Assembly (NCBI GenBank): GCA_018296165.2
Contig: JACKQL020000010.1
Coordinates: 930,001-994,000 of the forward strand
Length of the DNA stretch: 64,000 bases
Origin: Termitomyces sp. T153
Lineage: Eukaryota; Basidiomycota; Agaricomycetes; Agaricales; Lyophyllaceae
Direction: 5' to 3'
Of this stretch, positions 33,784 through 44,784 are shown piece by piece. The notes beneath the pieces were generated by a model. The model was not told the origin of the DNA. It searched no databases and saw only the letters and a list, made by a program, of their open reading frames with translations. The translations under genes and the position numbers were made by a program. The stretch's first letter is position 1. Each line of letters opens with the position of its first letter.

Positions 33784-36700
33784 TTATATAGTGACCACAC
33801 CTCCCACACATCCCAAAAGGGTCGCATCGATCGTGCCCTCATAAGCTCTCTCAATCCATGCATCAAACTCCTCAAACAACTTCATCGCAATGCCACCTTC
33901 CGCCTTGACCGCCTTTTTCCCGGGCCACATAGCCTTCTCTTGAAGACCGACAAAATTCACAAGTAGCTTGCCATCAGGATTGCCAGAGTCCAGTTTCAGC
34001 ATGAGATCAATTGTCCAGGTGTCTTTCCCATAGAAGGATGCCTCTTTGACACGATGGCGCGCGTACTCGCTTGGTGGATTTCCGTCCAGGTTCCATTTCA
34101 GGACATGTGCGTCGAAAGCGACGACTATGGGAAAGGATGATTAGGGTTTGTAAGGGATAAGGAACTCAGTGGTAAACATACCTGTCCAGATAAGCCCAGG
34201 ATGATTAATCTGCAGCGTCAAGCTCCGTGTCCCAGAAACAAGATCCTTGACGTCGTTGATGGCCGAGATAGAAAAGCCGTTCCCAGGAGCTATCCAGGGC
34301 GAAACGTACGAGGAATCGGTAGGGAGAGATATTTTATATATTGTGAGAAACTGCGAACACGTTCAGTACACAGGGCACCGAAACATTTCTTTTCGAGAAA
34401 CCTACTGCCGAGAAAGGGTATAGAGAATCCCATTCCGAATTATAATCATCCATAGCGACAGGGACAAGGGCGACGGACGCGTTATCAGTACTTCCAGCCC
34501 AGTCATAGATGAAGTCGTCCACAACGCGGTTTGCTATCAAATCGAATCCAGGTGCACTATCCGCTGACGCGAGATGCAGAGATTGCTCCTGGGTGGTGAT
34601 CTTGAGTCATAAAAGTAAGCCACAAGGAAAATGAAAACCCGACTATAGATACGTACATTCTCTAGATGAAGGACAAACAGCCGCTTCTGGTGCATAACAT
34701 CAAAAGGGGCTTTCATTGCAAAGACAGCAACCAATATTGCAGTAACCACGCTCATAAACACAACACCGCGCCGGAGGGCTCTAGGGCCGAAGCGGTGTGC
34801 AAGAGGTATCACAAGCGGAAGTGACAGGGCACCAATGCTCGAAACGATTGTAGCAATCAAATTGTCCGCTGGAGCGTCTGCACCGATTCGGCCAGTCTGC
34901 GAGCAACTCAACATGAGATACACATTAAACGAAAAACAGAGTACGATCATACCAAAGGAACGAAAACTTCCACAACAGGAGTAAGAAGTACGACCCCACC
35001 AAAAAGCGGGAACGCCTGTCCAAATGCATAAGTAGCTAGCGCGATCTCGTTTGCGCTACCACTGAACAGCGGGTTCAGCAGAGTCACGATGAAGATGGGA
35101 AGCGCGGTAAGGAAAAATACCGCTGCAGAGCCGACGCCCAGGAGCTGCACTAGAAATGCTGAACTAGTTTGTAGAAGAAGAAGTGCGGTGAAGACGGTAT
35201 GTTCACTTATGGGGCCGATGAGATGTTGCGAGAGGAGAGCGCCTGAGGTTCAAGTCGTGTTAGGAAACTAGAGGGAAAAGAAGGACGTGCGCACCAAGGA
35301 GAGCGGCAGGTGCATAAAGCACAATAGCAGAATATTCGTTAGCGAACCAACTCATGCCTTTCCCCAACACATAGCGCAACAAAAACGCAACAGCGTTCGG
35401 CACAAATAATGTGCCCACCAGACCCGCGACGACCGCAAGCGCACCCTTAGCTTGTCCGCTCCAAACGGTGCCGCCGGGGGCGGGGTTCTTGTATGTTGAT
35501 GTGATAAAAAAGATACAGGCCAGGAAGAGAGAGGTATAGATGATCTTGGCAGTTGTGAAGGAATAGATGAAGAAGTGCCCTAGATAGGAGTAGAATACAG
35601 TTGTGGGGCGGGTATATGTTGTTAGAGTGGGTATAGGTGAGCCTTCAGCTGAGAGGTAGCGAAGGAGAGCGAGAGTATTTTCGGCCATGTTCTGTGTGTG
35701 TATTAGCTTTAAACCAAAAAAAACAGAGGCAGTGGATTCACTTGCGCTACTCCGGGTTGGATATTCTCTACTAGATCCTGCAGTGGTCAGCGTGAGCGCG
35801 AATGACTCCTTTGAGGCCAGGTTATTCTTACCTTTCGCATATGGTAGAGATAGCTATTTCCAACGACTGCCATCTAATTTAGTCATAAGCATTGAGAACT
35901 CGGATGAAACAGGAAGAAAAAACTCGCATCCAGTCCAGTAACATTCAGGTACTGTTCAAACTGACGGAAGTCAGTGCTAGTGACTTCTGAGTTTCAAGTA
36001 CTTCAACTAGGGATCAGGGTGAAGACTTACTCGGAGAGAATGATACCAGAGCTAAAAATGTCATTGGCGAAAACTGTTCCATAGGGCCTGTGACAGTTTG
36101 TTAGTAGGATGAATGTATTTGAGAAGGTAAGAGGAAGCAACGGTCTAACGTACCGAGGAACGTGCGAATATGCCTGAATCATTTCCTCTGAGGTGGCCTG
36201 GAAGAGAAGTTCGCGACCGTTTGTTCCCGCTGCTTCGAGATTGATGACGGCGCGTACACTGAGCCACACATCACGTTAGAGAACCTGCACAGGTAACGAC
36301 AGAAAGAAACGGAACTCACGTCGATGCGATAGAATGTTGGGTTGAAAAGAGATGAGAGGCATCTTGCAGCGACTCTTCAGCATTGTTGAATACTCTCGAC
36401 GCGTGAGCATTAGATTCCTATGCATCAAGATAGGCAAGGAAGACTCACGCATAATGATAGCATGCTTTGGCGACCAGTCTGGTGTATTGACGAGCACACG
36501 CATGCAATCCAGCATGACTCCGACGGGAAGAGCATCATCTGCTGCACCAGGACTAGGTAGGGTGCTATCCAGGTGTGCGTTGACCAGTACTGCGTGTTCC
36601 TTGCCCTCCGGAGTGCCATCGGAAATTCGCACAACGATATTCGTCAGGTCCACGTAGGTCTTATAGAGGCGTTTGCTCATCATGTCAAACCTATGCATCT

Positions 36701-37227
36701 AATTATAAGATTCTCTGGTTCAGAAAGCTCACGCAACTGCGACGTACCGATGACTGCCACTGCCCTCCTGTCGCCAGATTTCACACTCAAGCTTCCGTCC
36801 CGTGGCCGCGACAACCTCTTCGCAATTGCGTTTAACCGCCTCTGCCTGGCGCACCATCCATGTATCCGCCAATGCATGCTCCACTGTCCCCACAGTCCGA
36901 TATCCAATTTCTTCTGAAAGATATTTTGCGAAACCGAGAATCCGAGCTTCTGATATCTGAGGTAGGTTAGTTACCGGGTCAGCTCTATGTTCACTACATC
37001 AACAGATTCATCGTGCTATAAGCCGAAGTTCTCACAACTCCGTCAATGGTTCAGGAAGGACTGTAGAAAAAGACAAAGAAAAATAAGAGATGTGCCATCA
37101 GACACGTTATATCGAAGCCAAGGTCACGCGTACTAGTATGCTGCTTGTACGCAAGATACGGCGCACATATAAGAACAGGCGCTAGGAATAAAAGGGAGCG
37201 AATAGGGCCCCAACGAGGGGCAGACAT
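33784..37227 (-). CDS. PFF1: M28-family vacuolar/ER membrane zinc metalloprotease (Pff1/FXNA-like)
   Basis: Fifteen exons join with consistent phases (2532 nt, 843 aa): 37227-37134, 36949-36748, 36690-36449, 36392-36320, 36258-36154, 36087-36031, 35976-35928, 35873-35832, 35777-35742, 35691-35295, 35242-34953, 34896-34657, 34600-34406, 34350-34182, 34124-33784. The N-terminus (MSAPRWGPIRSLLFLAP) is a signal anchor. The M28 zinc site shows NAHLDST (His about 138), PGAADD (Asp about 150), FNNAEE (Glu pair about 185) and ILSDTDFRQFEQY. About residues 320-610 form several hydrophobic helices, followed by a C-terminal luminal domain. The exon 7/8 intron is GC-AG (donor GCGAGT at 35927). The exon 1/2 acceptor is the least certain junction. 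The family lies in the vacuolar membrane of yeasts. Confidence 0.92.
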
Positions 37228-37614
37228 GTTGGTTGAAGTTTAAGAATAGCCAGAGCTTGTATGTCGTTAACGCCTACCCTCCGGAGGTGATCGGCGAAGT
37301 TGACATGGCTAATTTCTTTTCCATCCGACAAAGTAAGCCATGTAGTGTTGCTTTCTGTCTCAATCGTTCTTGACTTCTCAACAAACCATCGTTTATACAT
37401 GGAACATATTACTTACGATTTTCCACATCTATGATCTACTCATAAAGCGTCTGCAGTTGTTTTACTTCTTCCTTTCACCCTGTCGCGACTTTTAAGAGTT
37501 TTCAAAATCCCCCATCCATTCGTGCGAAGCATCTCCTGGATTTGATTAAATTATAAGGCCTTATAAACCGTGTAATTATCTTAAGCGTATAATTCTACCC
37601 AAAAACAATTCTCC
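37228..37614. promoter_or_regulatory. Intergenic region with a 16-bp perfect palindrome
   Basis: Between the M28 gene start and the end of the 214-aa gene. It contains TTATAAGGCCTTATAA at 37551-37566. No gene or clear TATA arrangement is supported. Confidence 0.4.
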
Positions 37615-38310
37615 TCAGAATAGCTGTCCTGTAGTACTATTCTTCCGATATTGCTGCAATTTACTAGAACTGATACGTGTATTTGAAAATTGTGATTGGG
37701 ATGGACTGAGAATCTTGTCCTACCCACAGGTATTAGTTCGATGTTGAAATTGTTGTGAATGACTACTCACGGGTGCAAGGAAGTCTTCAGAGCCATTAGA
37801 ATCACATTCGAGGTGAACGTCCTTCATTGACTGGACCATCGAAACAAGTTCCCGCTCTTCTGTCTCGGCAGTCAGACGTCTCGTCGACGGAGGTTCATCA
37901 GATTCACTGTCGGCGTGGCATTCAGAGTCTGATTGCGTTCCTTGTGACAAAAATGCAACGCGTTTATCCTTGAAGCTTCTACCGCGAGCCCGTTTCTTCG
38001 GCGCCGTGGTGAACCGTGCGTGGTGTTCCGTCTTCCTCATACGCCAGAGGTCAATGTCAGCATCCACGAGTCTAGTTCCTTTGAGTTTTCGCGCAGGAAT
38101 AAAGTTCTCGTCAGGGGCCCAGTCATCATAGTCAGAAAGTTGCTCGCGATACTCCTTCTCGAAATTGTCGACGTGTTCTTTGAACATATCTAGGTTATCA
38201 TCGGCGTAGATTACGTCGGATTTCTCAATCGCCATGTTGGCGATCTCTGATTCCGTTTCGGAATAGTAGAGAGTATCATCGTCAGAAAAAGAAGAAGTGG
38301 TACGAGGCAT
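37615..38310 (-). CDS. Acidic hypothetical protein (214 aa)
   Basis: Exons 38310-37771 and 37719-37615 join through a 51-nt intron (GTGAGT donor, GGTAG acceptor), giving 214 residues. Without splicing the frame ends after 196 codons, so the spliced C-terminus (DKILSPSQSQFSNTR...) is a prediction. The protein is rich in Ser, Asp and Glu with a basic patch (PKKRARGRSFKDKR) that could be a nuclear localisation signal, and a conserved-looking stretch DWAPDENFIPARKLKG. I recognise no family. Codon use and CpG match the neighbouring genes, which supports a real gene. Confidence 0.6.
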
Positions 38311-38935
38311 AATTCAATGCGAGAGCGAGAGAGAGTCTTCGAGAGGTAATGAACGAGAGTGTGTCTGTATGAACGATTAAGCAATGCAGAGCAAGTATTT
38401 ATACGCGAGTGTGTACAAATCTAGATACAGTCGTAATGAGAGGAACAATCATTGTTACTAGCAGAACAATGGCTGGCAACACATTGAGCGCGTGGCCCCA
38501 ACAAGGCCTTGTAGAAAGGGAACAATGTCAACCGTCACAGAGGAAGGTCGCATCAAACAACATTATTATGACATAATCCGGACCGAAGCACTGTGCGTTT
38601 CAAATGTATGAAAAGTATTCCGTCAAACGTAGCCAGGCATCGAAGTGAATGAGTTACAGTTGGCAGTGGTAGGCTTCGAATGAGAGTCATTCTAGCAGAC
38701 ACTGGCAACAAAGAAAAAGCACAAGCGAGCCGGGTCGTCATGGTGTAATCTAAGAACAACGATTCGGACAAGGATATGAGGCCCTAGCCCTTAGCGATTG
38801 TACGACAAGAATGCCGAGTGATTCTTCTAGTCTATGCTGGACCATGCTCAAAGTGACTTACAAGGAACATGGCAGGCCGTTGACAAACGGGAAACTTTGT
38901 TCTCGGGCAACAAAGTGGAATTCACATTCACTTTG
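38311..38935. other. Intergenic region between NOP8 and the 214-aa gene
   Basis: No gene seen. It holds the NOP8 3' end and the promoter of the minus-strand 214-aa gene; short open frames on either strand are not supported. Confidence 0.5.
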
Positions 38936-40738
38936 TCAAATATCACCAATATCCCCAATCTTCCTCCTCCGACTCATTTTTCCAGCCTCTCTACACCTCT
39001 TCTTCCACTCTCTCGTCAACTCAACCTTCGACTCCTCCCATCTCTTCCTGATATCCTCGTCAGTCCCCGTCCGATAAAACTCAACAGCCGGATCGCGCCA
39101 ATGCCACTTATTCTCCATCGCCACGTCGAAAATGTCTTTGGGCCGCGCTTTAGTACTTGAATCTGCAGATGAGAAATGTGGGAAGAAGAGAGGGAGTTTG
39201 GCGTTAAGCTGGGGTGTGATGTAGATTGGCGTAGGGATGTTAAGAGCGGCGGCGGCGGTGTGACGGGATTCTTGAGGATTTGAGGGCTCGGCTTCGGTGA
39301 TGGCAAAGGGTATCTCATCGTCGAGTTCAAGGTCGAGATCGAGATGTCCAAGAAGGGAAAACCCAGCTGGTAGAGTGAGTCAGTTGAAATTGTGACATGT
39401 GGTAAGAAACGCACTATTATCTTCGCGCGGCGCAAACAAGTCCTTGAGCTGAGTGGCTTGCTGGTTCTTCTCAGGGGACAGCTGTGGGGCAGGCGTCTCT
39501 GCTTCCACTTCTATAGGTTTCTCGGACGTCTCCTGTTCGCTGTGCTTCTGAGGCGATACTGCTCTAGTATCGGCATCCATGGGTACGACCTCAAAGTCTC
39601 CATCGTCATATCCATCTACCACCATCCGGTGGCGTTTTGCGATTTCAGCTTCGTCGACTTCAGATTCAACACTTTCCTTGCCGAGCCAGTCCGCATCATC
39701 CTTATTTCCGAAGAGAGACGCGAGAAGATCGAGTGTTTGTTTCTTCTCAGCCGCGATGTCGATATTATTGTCAGGAAGTGTTGCAATACCACTGATTTTG
39801 ACCAAGGGCGGTGATACTGGGAGCGAGGTGCTCTCAACTACTTCCGAGGTGACTGATTTCTCTGCTTCCTCCACTACACCCTTCCCGGCGACTTCATCCT
39901 CTTCATCGTCTTGATCTTGAAGAGCTTCCTCCGCCTCGCTCTCATCGGAGTCGCCTTTCCACTCAGGCTCTGGCTCCTTCGTCTCTAGTTCGCTTCTCAC
40001 ACCCATCAGCTCCATATCTAGAAACATCCCCTTCAAATACACACTCCCATATCTCGTCATATCGATCGTCCTTCTCCTCGCACGCGTATCAGGGTCCCGC
40101 ACCTTCTTCTTCACCTTTCCACCCTTGCCTTTCGATAACACCTTCTTGTCCTCGTTCGGCGGAGGCAGTGGATGCAAAGGGCGCATACGCATGGGTCTCA
40201 GGATCCTCCCAAGGGGAGTCACCGCCCAGCCGCCGCGGTTGGTGACGTTCTCAGGAGTAACGAGAGACATGTCTGCGGCTTCTATGCCGCCATGACGACA
40301 CCGTTTTTTCTTGGGAGGTTCGTAGGATGCCGCTTCGCGCTCCGCGGCTAACCTGTATATCTTTTTCTCAGTAAAATAGAAAGCCATGTATGGATGCTGA
40401 ATGCACACCTTGAGGCAAAATCAGGCTTTGCTTCCCCAATTCTGAGTTTAGCGGCTTTCCATGTAGATCCGCTGAGTAGATTAAGACCTAAAACCTGTTC
40501 AATGATCAGATTGTCTTACATAGCATGGAGAAGTTGACGAACATCTGGAGAGCTTTTCCTGGGTTGTTTCGAGGGTTACATATCCAAATTTTCGCGGTTG
40601 ACCCAGGCCATCTAGTTGACCAAACCCGTCAACGGCTTTGACAGTTCCGAAAGTCGACAGTCGTCTCGAAATATCTTCAGATGTAAGTGCGGGTGTGAGG
40701 CCTGAGATATGTAGCCTCTTAACGATGATTTCATCCAT
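38936..40738 (-). CDS. NOP8: Nucleolar 60S ribosome-assembly factor Nop8-like, RRM protein
   Basis: Four exons, 40738-40520, 40494-40409, 40352-39415 and 39366-38936, join in phase to 557 aa. The N-terminus is an RRM (KRLHISGLTPALTSEDISRR, KFGYVTL, then GSTWKAAKLRIGEAKPDFASR). A long acidic and basic low-complexity middle follows, with LDLLASLFGN. The C-terminus has LKDLFAPRED and GFSLLGHLDLDLELDDEIPF, then a basic tail KKRCREAGKMSRRRKI, as in Nop8/NOL8 proteins, which act in the nucleolus in pre-60S assembly. It is divergent from NUP53, 166 bp away. The exon 1/2 junction falls in a less conserved part of the RRM and is the least certain. Confidence 0.85.
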
Positions 40739-40904
40739 CAGAGGCCTAGCTCCTTGTCCGCCAGGACGTCGGACAAAAAATCGGATAATGAGAAATGGAG
40801 GGCGATAACCCTGGTATCAAACAAGCACAATTTGAACGACGACGCCTTTCACCCAGTCACCATCCGTTTTTCGCTTTCTTTGACCCTCTTTGCGCTTAAC
40901 GACC
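40739..40904. promoter_or_regulatory. Shared divergent promoter of NOP8 and NUP53
   Basis: Only 166 bp separate the two start codons, so both 5' untranslated regions and any core promoters must lie here. No TATA box was recognised on either strand, which is common for housekeeping genes. Confidence 0.6.
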
Positions 40905-42288
40905 ATGCAGAGTACTCCGTTTACAGTGGCAGGATTGTCGTCCTCGACGAGCACACATCATTCTTCTAATATCAATCCGTGGGGCGGCACGAGTGCTGGC
41001 CCAACACAATTGGGCTCTAGTCTTGGAGAGTCGCTTTCACAGTCCAGAAGCCATTATCAGCCAGGTTATTTATTGGTAAGACGCGTTATTATTCCTTTAG
41101 CCTGCTTCGTAGCTTACACAATGCAAGTAGTCATCACAAAATAACGTAGGGGTCCAATTAGACTGGTAGACGTGCAAGGGACATCATTAACCAGACCTCA
41201 TAGACTTCTCCTCAGGGAAATTCACGCGTAGACGAAATGCCTATAGTCAAAACAAAGGCGAAGATGAACCATATGCTATCACAAGGACCATCAGATTTTG
41301 GAGTGAGCTCGATGTTCGAAAGTACAAGGTATCTAGCACAGGGTCTTTGCATCAAAAGCCTTCCTAACACACCTCCCCAGACAACGAAAAAACATCGCAG
41401 ACGAAGATGCACCACCCACCAATTCTGTCAATGATATCCCCAACGAGGTTGGATTCACATCTCTTCGTGCCTCTAGGAGGGTACGTGCTCGCTTCGGTAC
41501 TTCAAGTGTATTTAATTTGCCATTTACTCCATTCCGTATCACCCTCAGAACTCCGCCGACGAAGTCCCACTATTCGCTCGTCGCCCTCAACGTCCGCCAG
41601 CGACTCCTCAACAATCAACACAAACTCAACAGCCTATATACATTATCGTATTCGGCTATCCTCCGGAGAAATATAGCACTGCCGTGGAGCTTTTCCAGTC
41701 TTTGGGAGCGACAACGGATCCGGACCCTCACTTGGAAATTTCCAACTGCTTTCGTATAGGATTCACAGATGCCGGAGATGCGTTAAGGGCGGTTCGGAAG
41801 AATGGGGAAGTCCTCAATGGAAGCTGGATGGTCGGCACTAAATGGGCAGTAAGTAGTAGTCCTTCATCAGCTCTCTCCTACTTAAGTATAGTTCTACTTT
41901 GTAGGACCAAGCACAAGCAGAGGCTGTACTCAGCCAGATCCAGTGCGCGCCCACACAGGTTCTGGAGTCATCTAACAACGATGTCATGGCCGTCGACGAA
42001 CCCTCACCCGCGTCGTCGTCGCAGCAAGGAACCTCGAATGCTAACCTGAAAGGGGTGACAGGAAAGTACAGTACACCGAGCAAGCTCGCCCCTGCGACTG
42101 CTGCGTTCCGGAAACACAACCATGATGCTGTGGCAACCCCGCAACCGCAGCGGGGGTGGAACTCGATCAATCCTGCACAGACAGCGCGACAATCCCAATC
42201 ACAGGCTCAGACTCATATGCCCCCAGGTTCAAATACGCCGAATAAAGGTATGCTTGGACAGGTATCGGATTTAATCTTCGGATGGTAG
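40905..42288 (+). CDS. NUP53: Nucleoporin Nup53/Nup35-type (RRM-like MPPN domain)
   Basis: Six exons, 40905-41075, 41131-41145, 41216-41328, 41381-41480, 41549-41848 and 41905-42288, join in phase to 360 aa. Exon 2 is a 15-nt microexon (SSQNN). The protein has a Ser/Thr-rich N-terminus, a TKAKMN segment, a central RRM-like dimerisation domain (PIYIIVFGYPPEKYS about residue 162, ISNCFRIGFTDAGDALRAV, GEVLNGSWMVGTKW) and a C-terminal amphipathic membrane-binding helix, MLGQVSDLIFGW, ending at the stop. These are the hallmarks of Nup53/Nup35, an inner-ring component of the nuclear pore complex. Codon phases all agree, so the model is firm. Confidence 0.92.
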
Positions 42289-43921
42289 ATCGAGCGAAAT
42301 CAGGCTGGTGCTGGTAAACCCGCATACCCTGAGGGACAAAAAGATAGACGCTCGTCTCAATATTCTATCTTTCCGCTTCCGTTGACATTATGCAGAATCT
42401 TGATAGAGTCCGATATACAGTCTTCTCTTGCGTGTATATCGGATTTAAGCAGAATAAATAGTCTTGGAAGGAAAACTCCATCTCAAGATGCCACAGTTTC
42501 ATCGACATCGATGTCGTCATGCAGGACTGATTCGAGAACGTTCGAGAGGAACTTTCCTTGCTACTGTTAAATTGATTTCGATATCCACGATCGCGATGAC
42601 TCATTCGTATCATTCAGTCTTAATATCTAAGTGACCTCGAGTTTGGTGGTGGTGGAGCGATATATAACATGAGTCAAGACAAACCCAATCTTATTCAACA
42701 GAGTCCGTAGACTTCGCAATAAGTATGCAGAGGTGAGAATGTGTCTGATCCTTTGGCAGCTTCGGAATCACAGTATGGGAACTTCAAGTCAAAAGCCCGT
42801 TTTTTTCGTGGGTTCATCTTTATGCGGTACCATCATGTAAGGATGCATCCAGTGACCACGGGATCATCAAAATGTACCACATTACGCGCCTCCTAGCTTC
42901 GAGTTCGTTTAATGGATCGTCGGAGGTTATGTATTGCCTTCTCGGTTCGTATTGACTAAAGAGATCGCGATTTTTCGGGCACCAAATTCGACGTCCATAG
43001 ATACGTAAGATGCAACCACATGATCTGTCGAGAGTCATCGACACACCGGCGAAGATGACTCATACGCAAGCTACTGTCGTGTTGAATGTCTACTCGTTTC
43101 ACCTGTCTTTCATCCCACAAGGACATAAGACCGATATATGCCGCGGCTAAAAACCTGTAAAACTTGACGTGGGATTCGAGTAGACTGAACACTTGCATGG
43201 CTGCTGTTGAAGCCATCTTGACTTGTCAAGTGGCGTCGGTAGGTATCCTGCGATTGGTCATCATGTGTAATTTCCTTATGCGGCGCCTGCACATTCGACT
43301 TGTTCCTCTGCAGACAAAGTCAGTTGTGAATGAAAGGCGCACCGTAGCGGCTTGGCTTTGGCTCTGAAATTATCATTCGAGTACTTCGGCATAATGGGAT
43401 TGGGAATTATATTTGTGGCGCACCCGTATGTAATAATATGGTAGGGACCGATAATCCTTCCAGAATTCATGATTTCTAGCTGTTCTTGTCTATGTTGAAG
43501 GTAGGTTGGGCCATTAGTTGTGACTTTTTCTGAAACTAGGAAGACCGGGATCTGTATGTACGTATGTATCTTTATCTATTACATACACATCGACATCTCT
43601 TTTTCTGGACTAGGTCCAATCGTGGATTTCTAAAATTTTCCAGGCTTCTGTCCAGAATAAACATGACCTAGAATACTTTGTGCAGACACGTTGCACGCTA
43701 TATAAATTTCAGTAAATCGCCCAGGGTGTTCATAAAACTTGTTTTGAGGGATATTGCCGGCCGCTTACAAATCGATGAGCAGGTCCGAAACTTTGATTTC
43801 GTCCGAGCGTTGATGTGTTTGAGCGACCATATGATACACCAGGCTACCGGTGGCATCTGAGAGGAGTCGGCTAGGGTAGGAGGGAACGAAGAAGCCCTAG
43901 GCGCGCGCTGAAAGTGAAAAA

Positions 43922-43953
43922 GCTTGGCCGGACTGACATCGGTCCGACCAAGC
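43922..43953. other. GC-rich inverted repeat
   Basis: Arms GCTTGGCCGGAC (43922-43933) and GTCCGACCAAGC (43942-43953) pair with one mismatch around an 8-base loop. Could be a dyad binding site or an RNA hairpin; no neighbouring gene explains it. Confidence 0.4.
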
Positions 43954-44741
43954 GCGAAAGGCACGGTCGCGTGATGTGAAGATTACCGTCACTATTCCCA
44001 CAGTCTTCAGAACTTGGGAAGTCCTTACTACTTAGTAGTAGTCGTGGTATAAGTATCCCTGAAAGCGGTGTGAACGTCGTTCTTTCAACTGCATGGTTGT
44101 GACTGTTATAAAGAGAGTGACCTTATGAACACGTGGTGCTTCGTTGTTGATAATTGGATCAGTAAGTGAAGATCATTAGATTCATGGAGATTTCGACAAG
44201 TCACATTGTTGACTCAAATAGGGAGGTAGGAACCTCGATACCGCGTCGGCCAGACTCATCATGATGGGGATCATATATCAAAAATGCATTCGCTTGCATT
44301 CGAAATTATCAATTTGCCAAGCAATACGAGGATCCACTATTCGTAGAGTCTCTTTCGTCGCCGTTCATTTCCAACTTCGGTCTAGACTTCCGCGTACCCT
44401 CTCTTGCGGAATGGAGTTTGATGCCGATGTAAACCTCCCGAGCCATCACGCATTTATCGATTGGCCAGTTGACAATCATGCATAAACTTAAACCAAGTTA
44501 CAATCAACCTGCGGATGTTCTGGTGCGACCCAATCGTGGGATATCCATCCGAGAATTTCCCATGCCGCCATTGAAGGTAGGCTTTGCCTGTTTCTGGCTG
44601 TTGCAGATATTTTCAATGTTAAGTATTCTTATTCGGATATATCCTTCTGACCAACGTCATTGTCCGGTAAAATCGTGTCTTTTTCCGTGACCATCCATGT
44701 TCAAAATGTCCTGGCCTCTTTGTTTCAAAATTCCCCTTTCT

Positions 44742-44749
44742 ATATATAC
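44742..44749 (+). promoter_or_regulatory. TATA box of the FAD monooxygenase gene
   Basis: TATATATA lies about 36-43 bp before the ATG at 44785, implying a very short 5' leader. It is the clearest core promoter of any gene in the island. Confidence 0.5.
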
Positions 44750-44784
44750 TGTGGTGCTTGGTGGGTTCGTCAGCTCCTGGCGAT

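Larger units (their letters stand above)
42289..44784. other. 2.5-kb gene-free part of the island
   Basis: No gene is supported. Open frames of 60-90 codons on the minus strand (42820-43292) show no family resemblance. CpG content is normal, unlike the transposon regions. An inverted repeat lies at 43922-43953 and a TATA box at the right end. Confidence 0.45.

Noticed and set aside
39392..39914. Plus-strand ORFs of 111-140 codons
   Set aside because: They lie antisense to the acidic middle of NOP8 and are Ser-rich shadows of Glu/Asp codons.
42820..43292. Minus-strand frames as a small gene in the island
   Set aside because: Frames overlap each other, no splice arrangement improves them and no family is recognisable.
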